Shown here: positions 53,345 through 60,666 of the stretch, piece after piece | How positions within the stretch are numbered: position 1 is the first letter of the stretch | Layout: each line of letters begins with the position of its first letter | Assembly (NCBI GenBank): GCA_963770995.1 | Contig: CAVYRS010000001.1 | Span: 2,232,001-2,296,000 of the forward strand | DNA: 64,000 bases | Source of the DNA: CAVSWN01 sp963770995 | GTDB taxonomy: Bacteria; Acidobacteriota; Vicinamibacteria; Vicinamibacterales; CAVVIG01 | Reading direction: 5' to 3' | Position numbers and translations under genes: made by a program | Notes under the pieces: model-generated | The model's database searches: none | What the model saw: the letters and a program-made list of their open reading frames with translations, nothing else | Told to the model about the DNA's origin: nothing

Positions 53345-53612
53345 TTCGCGCCGGCGGAGCTCACGGTCTCACACGGAGACACGAAGACACGGTGACGCAC
53401 GAAGAAGGCCCGCGTTCGACGGGTCGGCCGGCGCAGCCGGCCGACTGGCGCGGGTGGATCGGATCGCGAAAATGAACGCATCACGACTCAACATGCGTTC
53501 ATTTTCACGATCCGATTCATCCGCGCGAACTCTGCCACGTTGTCTTCTCCGTGCGTCTTCGTGACTCCGTTGCTCCGTGTGTAAACCGTGTCCTCCGTAA
53601 ACTCGCGCTCTC
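53345..53612. repeat. Family D nested inverted-repeat element (full copy 3)
   Basis: Occupies nearly all of the gap between the DUF1080 and xylA genes, which converge. Central arms AAAATGAACGCAT (53469-53481) and ATGCGTTCATTTT (53493-53505) are perfect; GGATCGGATCG / CGATCCGATTC extends them. GTCGGCCGGCGCAGCCGGCC and outer ACGGAGACACGAAGAC arms match copy 1. No gene is supported. Confidence 0.87.
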
Positions 53613-53615
53613 GAT

Positions 53616-54767
53616 TCACCGCACGCCGAGCAGCACCTCCATCGTCAGCTGATCGAGTCGCTCGTAAGCGAGGCCTGTTTTCGCCAGCGCGGCGCGGTCG
53701 AAGGCCGCGGCGAGAAGGTAGTCGCGGTGCGCGCGTGAGTACGAAACGGGCTCGCGGGCTTCAAGCTCGCCGACGAGGCCCTGGATTTCCGCATCCGCGT
53801 TCCAGCGCTTTGCGCGTTCCTTCAGGATCAAGTACGTGCGCATGCAGCCGCGCGCGAAGTCTTTGACGCCTTCGTAGTCTTCCGTGCGATACGCGTGGGC
53901 GTCGAAGTGGCGCGGACCCGCGTAGCCGACGTCCTCGAGGAACTTGACGAGCCAGAACGCGGCTTTCACATTCGCCGATCCGAAGCGGAAGTCCTGGTCG
54001 TAGCGGCCCGGCGCCTGGTCGTTGAGATCGATGTGCACGAGCTTCCCGGCTTCCCACGCCTGCGCGACGGCGTGTAGAAAATTGAGCCCGGCCATGTGCT
54101 CGTGCGCGACTTCCGGGTTCACGCCGACCATTTCAGGGTGATCGAGCGTCGGGATGAAGCCCAGATATGCGCCGGTCGTCGCCATGTAGATGTCGCCGCG
54201 CGGCTCGTTCGGCTTCGCTTCGAGTGCGAACGTGAAGCCGTACTTGCGATCGATGGAGTACTCGCACAAGTAGTTGACGGCCTCGCGCAGCCGCGTCACG
54301 GCGACATCGGGACGGCGGCACGCGTCGGTTTCAGTACCCTCGCGTCCTCCCCACAGCACGAAAATCTTCGCGCCCAGCTCCGCGCCCAGATCCATCGCGC
54401 GCATCGTTTTCTGCAGCGCGTACGCGCGCACCTGCGCATCGTTGGCCGTGAACGCCCCATCGCGAAACACCGGATCGAAGAACAGGTTGACGGTCGCCAT
54501 GGGGACGACGACATGGTGGCGCTCGCAGGCGGCTTTGAAGTCCTTGACGATGCGGTCGCGCTCGGACGGTGTCGCGTCGATCGGCACGAGATCGTTGTCG
54601 TGAAGGTTGACACCCCAGGCGCCGATCTCGCCAAGCATCGCCACGGCGTCGACCGGCGCGAGCGCGTCGCGGACGGCGTCCCCGAACGGATCGCGGCCGC
54701 GGTTGCCGATGGTCCAGAGGCCGAAGGAAAACCGGTCTTCCGGTCGCGGTGTGTAGGTATCAGACAT
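53616..54767 (-). CDS. xylA: Xylose isomerase
   Basis: A 383-residue TIM-barrel enzyme interconverting D-xylose and D-xylulose, of the shorter class I type. Visible sites: FSFGLWTIGNRGRDPFG, GVNLHDNDLVP (catalytic His-Asp), KIFVLWGGREGTE, ALEAKPNEPRGDIYMATTG (metal Glu and Lys), GVNPEVAHEHMAGLNFLHAV, KLVHIDLNDQ and HFDAHAYRTED. Its start overlaps the xylB stop by 8 bases, so kinase and isomerase are made together. It would also isomerise glucose to fructose slowly. Confidence 0.95.
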   Translation of the reverse strand: MSDTYTPRPEDRFSFGLWTIGNRGRDPFGDAVRDALAPVDAVAMLGEIGAWGVNLHDNDLVPIDATPSERDRIVKDFKAACERHHVVVPMATVNLFFDPVFRDGAFTANDAQVRAYALQKTMRAMDLGAELGAKIFVLWGGREGTETDACRRPDVAVTRLREAVNYLCEYSIDRKYGFTFALEAKPNEPRGDIYMATTGAYLGFIPTLDHPEMVGVNPEVAHEHMAGLNFLHAVAQAWEAGKLVHIDLNDQAPGRYDQDFRFGSANVKAAFWLVKFLEDVGYAGPRHFDAHAYRTEDYEGVKDFARGCMRTYLILKERAKRWNADAEIQGLVGELEAREPVSYSRAHRDYLLAAAFDRAALAKTGLAYERLDQLTMEVLLGVR

Positions 54768-56256
54768 AAGACGTAGGTTCTTCGATCGATCGCAGAGCCG
54801 GATACAGACGCCGGTAATGGGCGTATCGTTCGTTCATGACCGTGACGGCCTTGGCCTCGGGCGACGTCGTGGTTCCGCGGTGGACCGTCGCGTCTACCGC
54901 TTCGTCGACGGTCTTCCACACGCCCGCGCCGACGCCCGCCAGGATCGCGGCGCCGTACGCGGCGCCTTCGTCGGCGGCGATCGTTTCGACCGCGCGCCCG
55001 TACACGCTCGCCTGAATCTCGCGCCACAGCGCCGAGCGCGCGCCGCCGCCGCCGACGACGATGCGATCGACCGGAACGCCGAGCTCGGAAAAAATCGTGA
55101 ACGTGTCGCGCAGGCTGAACGCGACGCCTTCCTGGATGGCGCGAACGACGTGGCCGCGGCCGTGATTCGCCGCTAGGCCCACGCACGCGCCGCGAATCGT
55201 GGGGTCGCAGTGCGGCGTCCGCTCGCCCATCAGGTACGGCGCCCAGAGGACGCCCTCGGAGCCTGGCGGCACGCGCGTGGCTTCCGCGGTCAGGTCGTCG
55301 TAGGTGACGCCGCCATCCGGCGCGATCAGATCTCGCAGCCATCGCAGCGACAATCCGGCGGCTTGCGTCACGCCCATCACGTGCCAGCGCCCGGGCACCG
55401 CGTGGCAGAACGTGTGCAGCCGCCCGCGCGGATCGGTGATCGGCCGGTCGGTCGCGGCGAAAACGACCCCGGACGTGCCGATCGTCGCGCTCACCGCGCC
55501 CGGCCGCGTGATCCCCATCCCTACGGCTCCTGCGGCCTGGTCGCCGGCGCCGGCGACAATGGGCGTGCCAGCCGGGACGCCGATGGCGCCGGCGCCGTCG
55601 CGTGACACGCGGGCACAGATCTCCACCGATTCGAACACCCGGGGCAGCATTCGACCGTCGATGCCAACGCTATCGAGCACCTCCCGCGACCAGCGCCGCC
55701 GCGCCACGTCGAGCATCAGCGTGCCGGACGCGTCGGCGACGTCGATCGCGTGCTCGCCGCTCATCCGCCACCGCACGTAGTCCTTCGGGAGCAGCACGTG
55801 GCGCACGCGCGCCCAGAGGCCCGGCTCGTGCGCGCGCACCCAGAGCAGCTTCGTCAGCGTGAAATTGGTCAGCGCCGGGTTGGACGTGAGCTCGAGCAGC
55901 CGGCTCGCTCCGAGCGTCGACTCGATCCAGCGGCACTCGGATTCGGTCCGCTGATCGCACCAGATGATCGCCGGCCTGACAACTATGCCCGCGTCGTCCA
56001 GCAGCACGGCGCCGTGCATCTGCCCTGACAGGCCGATGGCCTGAATCGCCGCTGCGCTCGTGCCGCTCTCGTCGAGGACGCGGCGGACGGCAATCTGGCA
56101 GGCGTGCCACCAGTTTTCGGGATCCTGCTCCGCCCATCCTGTCTCTGGCGATCGGAACGCGTCGTGGTCGGCGGATGCGGACACGGTCCGCCCCGCTTCG
56201 TCGAGCACGAGCGCCCGCGAGCCGGAGGTGCCAATGTCGATGCCTAGGAGGGGCAT
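54760..56256 (-). CDS. xylB: Xylulokinase
   Basis: A 498-residue FGGY-family kinase making D-xylulose-5-phosphate. N-terminal ATP loop LLGIDIGTSGSRALVLDEAG, substrate motif IGLSGQMHGAVLLD with the catalytic Asp in the following ICW CDQRTE-like segment (PAIIWCDQRTESE), and the C-terminal GGGGARSALWREIQASVYG signature. It is the first gene of the xylBA operon; upstream lies a 165-base family H repeat array and then the ThuA-like gene in the same direction, so its promoter must lie in or before the repeat. Confidence 0.93.
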   Translation of the reverse strand: MPLLGIDIGTSGSRALVLDEAGRTVSASADHDAFRSPETGWAEQDPENWWHACQIAVRRVLDESGTSAAAIQAIGLSGQMHGAVLLDDAGIVVRPAIIWCDQRTESECRWIESTLGASRLLELTSNPALTNFTLTKLLWVRAHEPGLWARVRHVLLPKDYVRWRMSGEHAIDVADASGTLMLDVARRRWSREVLDSVGIDGRMLPRVFESVEICARVSRDGAGAIGVPAGTPIVAGAGDQAAGAVGMGITRPGAVSATIGTSGVVFAATDRPITDPRGRLHTFCHAVPGRWHVMGVTQAAGLSLRWLRDLIAPDGGVTYDDLTAEATRVPPGSEGVLWAPYLMGERTPHCDPTIRGACVGLAANHGRGHVVRAIQEGVAFSLRDTFTIFSELGVPVDRIVVGGGGARSALWREIQASVYGRAVETIAADEGAAYGAAILAGVGAGVWKTVDEAVDATVHRGTTTSPEAKAVTVMNERYAHYRRLYPALRSIEEPTSYV

Positions 56257-56266
56257 AGTGACGAAA

Positions 56267-56432
56267 AGTCCTTGGTCCTTAGTTCCTGGTTCTTCGTCCG
56301 TCCTTGGTCCTTGGTCCTTCGTCCGTCCTTTGGTCCTTCGTCCTGGTCCCGCACCAAGGACCTCGGACTTCGGACGGACCTAGGACCCGGGACTTCGGAC
56401 GGACCAAGGACCAAGGCCTAAGAACCAAGGAC
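56267..56432. repeat. Family H array: CCTTGGTCCTT units followed by their inverted copies
   Basis: Left half: about eight imperfect units of TCCTTGGTCCTT / TTCGTCCGTCC. After a CCTGGTCCCGCACC turn the right half repeats the complement as ACCAAGGACC and CGGACTTCGGACGGACC units, ending in CTAAGAACCAAGGAC. The whole forms one long hairpin built from 7-9-base units between xylB and the ThuA-like gene. Confidence 0.9.
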
Positions 56433-56443
56433 ACGTGGTGCGC

Positions 56444-57470
56444 CTACCGCCCCGGTTTCGGTTCCATGCGCGCGAGGTCGGCGCGGTACACGACTGCGTT
56501 GGGGTCAGCCGGAAAGGCCGCCGGGATCCTCTGCGTCACCTGGCCGGTCGCGGCCCATTCCGTTCCCCGCTGCAGCGTGGTCACGAAATCGATCGAGCTC
56601 ATCGCCGCCACGTCGTGACCTTCGGCGGTATGAAAGATGCGGCCTTTCCCGTACGTGACGGTCATCAGCATCGGCTCGTCGCGCGAGGTTTGATCCGAGT
56701 AGGCGGTCGCGAGAACCGTCATGTTCTTGCCGGGCCCGCGCAGCGTCGCGTAGAGCTCGTCGGTGTGGTGCATCCAGCGGGACGGCAGCCCCTTGGTGAT
56801 CGGATGGTTTACATCGCGGACCACGACCTGGAACGGGAGGCGGGCGCCGTGGGTGCCGGCTTTTCCCGGCGACTCGTCCTTCACGAGCGCGTTGTTCCTG
56901 AAGTACCAGAGGGGCCCGCTGCGCTCATCGCGGTTGCCCCAGCCGCCGACCGCAATCATCTCGTTGAACTCCGGCCAGCGCGCAAACCCGTTGTCGGCGG
57001 CGTGCACCGACACGAGGCCGCCGCCGCCGGCGACGAAACGCTCGAACGATCGCTTCGTCTCGGGCAGCCACTCGGGCGCGTCGCCGGCGATCCCGGTGTT
57101 GTAGTTCAAGACGACGACGTCGTAGCGCGTCCAGTCCGGCGTGAACGTCTTCGAGATCGGCGTTGTCGACCGTGACGATCGTCGTGGTGAAGAGCCCCGC
57201 CTCGTCCAGGATCTTCCGGATGACCGGCGTCGTGGCCTTCCAATCGTGATTGTTGGCGCCATCGAGGAGCATCACCCGAATCGGGGTCTGCTGCATCTCG
57301 CTCGTCCTGAGCCTGTCGAAGGACGAGCCGAGCGCTCGTGGTGCGGCAAGCACATCCTGAGCGAGGCGCTCATCCTTCGACGCGCTCAGGATGAGCGATG
57401 AGTCGAAGGGCTCACCACGAGCGAGAAGGACGACGGCCAGCGCGGCAATCGCTCCGATGGTTTTTCTCAT
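56444..57470 (-). CDS. Secreted ThuA-like domain protein, one frameshift
   Basis: A glutamine-amidotransferase-like ThuA protein. It begins with signal KTIGAIAALAVVLLARG, reads through two family E repeats (PFDSSLILSASKDER, LGSSFDRLRTSE), then starts the domain at IRVMLLDGANNHDWKATTPV. One base near 57155 shifts the frame between VTVDNAD and ISKTFTPDWTRYDVVVLNYN; GGGGLVSVHAADNGFARWPE, RDVNHPITKGLPSRWMHHTD and GKGRIFHTAEGHDVA complete the fold. ThuA proteins occur in trehalose and other sugar-utilisation loci with DUF1080 and oxidoreductase partners; their reaction is unclear. Roughly 45 residues between signal and domain are repeat-coded. Confidence 0.75.
57300..57423. repeat. Family E repeat cluster inside the ThuA-like gene
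   Basis: Three or four copies in both orientations: GCTCGTCCTGAGCCTGTCGA with AGGACGAG, then GAGCGCTCGTGGTGCG, CATCCTTCGACGCGCTCAGG with ATGAG, and GTCGAAGGGCTCACCACGAG. The cluster separates the signal peptide from the ThuA domain and stays in frame. Confidence 0.85.
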
Positions 57471-57548
57471 GCTGATCCTCGCGCCCGCTTGTAGCATCCG
57501 CTCCGTCGGCGTGTCAATCGCGAGCAGGCGTATACTCGCCCGGAAAAG

Positions 57549-58352
57549 ATGACTCCCTCGCTTCGCCGCTGGCTCCGCCTCGCCGTCATCATCGCTGCCA
57601 CGGTGACGCCGATCGCCGTGCTCTGGCCGCTGCCGCGGGCTCAGGCTCAGGTCCAGGCCGATCGGGACGCCGCGCCGGGCCAGGTGCTCTTCGCCTCGCG
57701 CTGCGGCTTCTGCCACGGCCGCGACGCCGCCGGTGGCGAAACCGGTCCCGACCTCACGAGCTCGGCGCTGGTGCGCGACGACGTGGGCGGAGACAAGCTC
57801 ATTCCAGTGATCCGCGATGGGCGTGTCGAAAACGGGATGCCCGGGTTCGCGCTCGGCGCCAGCGACATGGCTGCCCTCGTCTCCTTCATGCACGACCAGC
57901 ACAAGAAGGCAGAGGCGGCGCCAGGCCGGCGGCGCGGGGTCACACTCGAGGATCTGCAAACGGGAAACGCGGATGCCGGCAAGGCGTATTTCAACGGCGC
58001 CGGCGGCTGCGCAGGCTGCCACAAGCCCGACGGCGATCTCAAAGGGGTCGCCACACGGCTGCAGCCGCTCGCGCTCCTGCGGCGGATGCTCTTCCCGACG
58101 CGTGGTGAGCGGCCGAACCCCGCAACTGTGACGGTTACGCCCCCAACAGGGCCGACGATCACTGGACGGCTCGTCTACCGCGACGAGTTCACGATCGCCC
58201 TGACCGATTCGACCGGCTGGTACCGCTCGTACTCGCTCGATCGCGTTGGGGTGAAGGTGGACGATCCGCTCGAGGCGCACCGGGCGCAGCTGGGCAAGTA
58301 CACCGACAAAGACATGCACGACGTGCTGGCGTATCTGCAGACATTGCGGTGA
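57549..58352 (+). CDS. Diheme c-type cytochrome
   Basis: A 267-residue periplasmic cytochrome with signal LAVIIAATVTPIAVLWPLPRAQA and two heme-binding motifs: CGFCH near residue 52, whose domain continues to GMPGFALGASDMAALVSFMH, and CAGCH near residue 153. The C-terminal 100 residues (TVTVTPPTGPTITGRLVYRDEFTIALTD) form a beta domain, ending in TDKDMHDVLAYLQTLR. It is the probable electron acceptor of the PQQ alcohol dehydrogenase, whose start overlaps its stop (GTGA). Confidence 0.88.
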   Translation: MTPSLRRWLRLAVIIAATVTPIAVLWPLPRAQAQVQADRDAAPGQVLFASRCGFCHGRDAAGGETGPDLTSSALVRDDVGGDKLIPVIRDGRVENGMPGFALGASDMAALVSFMHDQHKKAEAAPGRRRGVTLEDLQTGNADAGKAYFNGAGGCAGCHKPDGDLKGVATRLQPLALLRRMLFPTRGERPNPATVTVTPPTGPTITGRLVYRDEFTIALTDSTGWYRSYSLDRVGVKVDDPLEAHRAQLGKYTDKDMHDVLAYLQTLR

Positions 58353-59989
58353 GGGAGCGAGCCGTGACACGAACGCGATTCATTGACACGCTCGTGGGGA
58401 GCCTGTCGAACCATGAGCTCGTCCTTCGACAAGCTCAGGACGAGCGGAGAGTGCGTGCTGCGCTGGTTGTCGCAATGGCACTCGCGCTGAGCGCGCTTGG
58501 CGCCGGCCAGGGAATCGACCACACCGCCATCCTCAAACGCGCGACTGATTCGTGGCCGACCTATCACGGCGACTATTCCGGTCAACGCCACAGTCCGCTC
58601 TCGCAGATCACGCCGGCGAACGTCTCGCAGCTGACGCTCGCGTGGGCGTTTCAGACCGGACAGGCCGCGCCGATCAAAGCCACGCCAATCGTCGTCAACG
58701 GGATCCTGTATGTCAGCGCGCCCGATCAGCTCTGGGCGATCGACGCGCGAACGGCCCGCCAGGTGTGGCAGTACCGCTACCCGGACAACACCGGCTTTCA
58801 CATCGGCCATCGCGGTGTCGCCGTCTACAAAGACTCGGTGTACTTGACGACGCCCGACGCGCACCTGGTGGCGCTCGACGCGCGAACCGGCAAGGTGAAA
58901 TGGAACGTCGAGATCGCGGACGCGAAAAAGGGGTACTGGTCGACGAACGCGCCGCTCCTCGTTCGCAATCACCTGCTGGTGGGCGTCGCCGGCGATTTCG
59001 ACAACCTGCCCGGCATCCTGACGTCTGTCGATCCCGAGACCGGCAAGACGCAGTGGGTCTTCTACAGCACGCCGCCTCCCGGGACGCCGAATTCGACCAG
59101 CGGCGGCGCCACCGGCGGTCAGATGTGGATGACCGGCACCTACGACCCGCAGCTCGATCTCGTGTACGTGGGCACCGGCAACCCGACGCCGGTGCTGAAC
59201 GGCGACGCGCGCCCCGGCGACAACACCTGGACCAACAGCATCGTCGCGCTCCATCCCGAGACCGGCAGGATGGAATGGGGATTTCAGACGACGCCGCACG
59301 ATACGCACGATTGGGATGCGGCCGAAGTGCCGGTGCTCGTTGATGGCACGTTCGACGGCGTGCAGCGGAAGATGCTGCTGCAGGCCGGCCGCAACGGCTA
59401 TTTCTTCGTGCTCGATCGCGCCAACGGCACGAACCTGAAAACCGTGCCGTTCGCCGCCGCCAACTGGGCCACGGGGATCGACAAGGCTGGGCGCCCTATT
59501 CCGAATCGCGACAAAGAACCGTCGCGCGACGGACGCCTCGTCGCACCGAACGAGGCCGGCGGCACCAACTATCGATCGCCCAGCTTCGATCCCAACACCG
59601 GCCTGTTCATCGTCAGCGCCCAGGACAGCTACGGGATCTATTTCTTCAAACCGGAGCACGGCAACTACGGATGGGCGGGCGCGGACTACAACGTGTACGG
59701 ACGCGGCGCTCTTCGAGCGATCGACTACAAGACCGGCGCCGTTCGCTGGTCGCACGATCTCGGCGACGGCGCCGCGCCGGCCGGCGTCCTGACCACGGCG
59801 TCAGGACTGCTCTTCTCGGGCGACAACAGTGGAAACGCACTCGCGCTGCGCACATCCGACGGCGCCACGTTATGGCATTCAGCGATCGGCACCGTGGGCA
59901 ATGCGCCGATCACCTACGAGCTCGACGGCCGTCAGTACGTGGTGATGGGTGGCGGTGGCGTCCTGTTCGCATTCGTGCTACCTAAATGA
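58349..59989 (+). CDS. PQQ-dependent alcohol/sugar dehydrogenase (quinoprotein)
   Basis: A 546-residue eight-bladed propeller quinoprotein: WPTYHGDYSGQRHSPLSQIT and VSQLTLAWAFQTGQ open the barrel, YVSAPDQLWAIDARTARQVWQYRYP is the first tryptophan-docking blade, and DTHDWDAAEVPVLVD carries the Asp of the active site. It oxidises alcohols or sugars in the periplasm. Start is the GTG at 58349 overlapping the cytochrome gene. Between residues 14 and 35 the protein is coded by a family E repeat pair (LVGSLSNHELVLRQAQDER), placed before the hydrophobic signal core ALVVAMALALSALGAGQ. No heme c domain is present, consistent with the separate cytochrome. Confidence 0.9.
   Translation: MRERAVTRTRFIDTLVGSLSNHELVLRQAQDERRVRAALVVAMALALSALGAGQGIDHTAILKRATDSWPTYHGDYSGQRHSPLSQITPANVSQLTLAWAFQTGQAAPIKATPIVVNGILYVSAPDQLWAIDARTARQVWQYRYPDNTGFHIGHRGVAVYKDSVYLTTPDAHLVALDARTGKVKWNVEIADAKKGYWSTNAPLLVRNHLLVGVAGDFDNLPGILTSVDPETGKTQWVFYSTPPPGTPNSTSGGATGGQMWMTGTYDPQLDLVYVGTGNPTPVLNGDARPGDNTWTNSIVALHPETGRMEWGFQTTPHDTHDWDAAEVPVLVDGTFDGVQRKMLLQAGRNGYFFVLDRANGTNLKTVPFAAANWATGIDKAGRPIPNRDKEPSRDGRLVAPNEAGGTNYRSPSFDPNTGLFIVSAQDSYGIYFFKPEHGNYGWAGADYNVYGRGALRAIDYKTGAVRWSHDLGDGAAPAGVLTTASGLLFSGDNSGNALALRTSDGATLWHSAIGTVGNAPITYELDGRQYVVMGGGGVLFAFVLPK
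58386..58447. repeat. Family E repeat pair inside the quinoprotein signal region
   Basis: Near-identical (three differences in about 61 bases) to the element at 39183-39243 between the rhamnose genes. Translated in frame ahead of the hydrophobic signal core. Confidence 0.88.
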
Positions 59990-60654
59990 GCATGCACGTT
60001 CCTCTAGCGAAGACCGTCACACGCGTGACTCTCTCGGCGCTGCTTGCCGTTCCGCTGGCAGCCCAAAGTGCGGATCGACTGACAGGCAAGAACGTGTCGA
60101 TCGCGCAGACCACCTTCAAAGGCCGGGCCGCGATCCAGGTCATCGCCACGCCCGAGGCCCCCAATGCCGGGTCGTATGCCGCCGTCAAAGACGTGTCGTT
60201 TCGCGACGGCACGATCGAAGTGGATCTGGCGGGCCAGCCGGCCGCCTTTGCCGCCGGCACGGCCGCGCGCGGCTTCATCGGCATCGCCTTTCGACTGCAG
60301 GCCGATGGCAGCTACGAGTACATCTATCTCCGGCCCACCAACGGCCGCGCCGACGATCAAGTCAGGCGGAATCACTCCACCCAATACAGTGCGCACCCGA
60401 GTTTCGACTTCGCGCGATCGCGGCAGGAGGCTCCGGAAAAGTACGAGTCATACGTTGATTTGGAGCCCGGAGTCTGGACCAAGTACAGGATCGAGATAGA
60501 AGGCCGCAAAGCGCGCCTCTTCGTCCACGGTGCGGAGCAACCCAGCCTCATCGTCAACGACATGAAGCTCGAGCCGCGAGAAGGCGCAGTCGCGTTGTGG
60601 GTCGGACCAGGGACCGAAGGCTACTTCGCCAATCTGAAGATCACAGCCAAGTAG
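59986..60654 (+). CDS. Secreted concanavalin/LamG-like beta-sandwich protein
   Basis: A 222-residue exported protein (VTRVTLSALLAVPLAAQSA) with a single jelly-roll: VKDVSFRDGTIEVDLAGQPA, RGFIGIAFRLQADGSYEYIYLRPTNGR, WTKYRIEIEGRKARLFVHG and VALWVGPGTEGYFANLKI, a pattern shared by DUF1080 and LamG/GH16-like domains. It probably binds or cleaves a glycan. The start overlaps the quinoprotein stop by 4 bases, so it is the third gene of the cytochrome/quinoprotein operon. Confidence 0.78.
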   Translation: MSMHVPLAKTVTRVTLSALLAVPLAAQSADRLTGKNVSIAQTTFKGRAAIQVIATPEAPNAGSYAAVKDVSFRDGTIEVDLAGQPAAFAAGTAARGFIGIAFRLQADGSYEYIYLRPTNGRADDQVRRNHSTQYSAHPSFDFARSRQEAPEKYESYVDLEPGVWTKYRIEIEGRKARLFVHGAEQPSLIVNDMKLEPREGAVALWVGPGTEGYFANLKITAK

Positions 60655-60666
60655 GTCGCCTGCAGG

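Noticed and set aside
56267..56432. Family H array as a rho-independent terminator
   Set aside because: The stem is far too long and irregular and there is no T-tract at either end.
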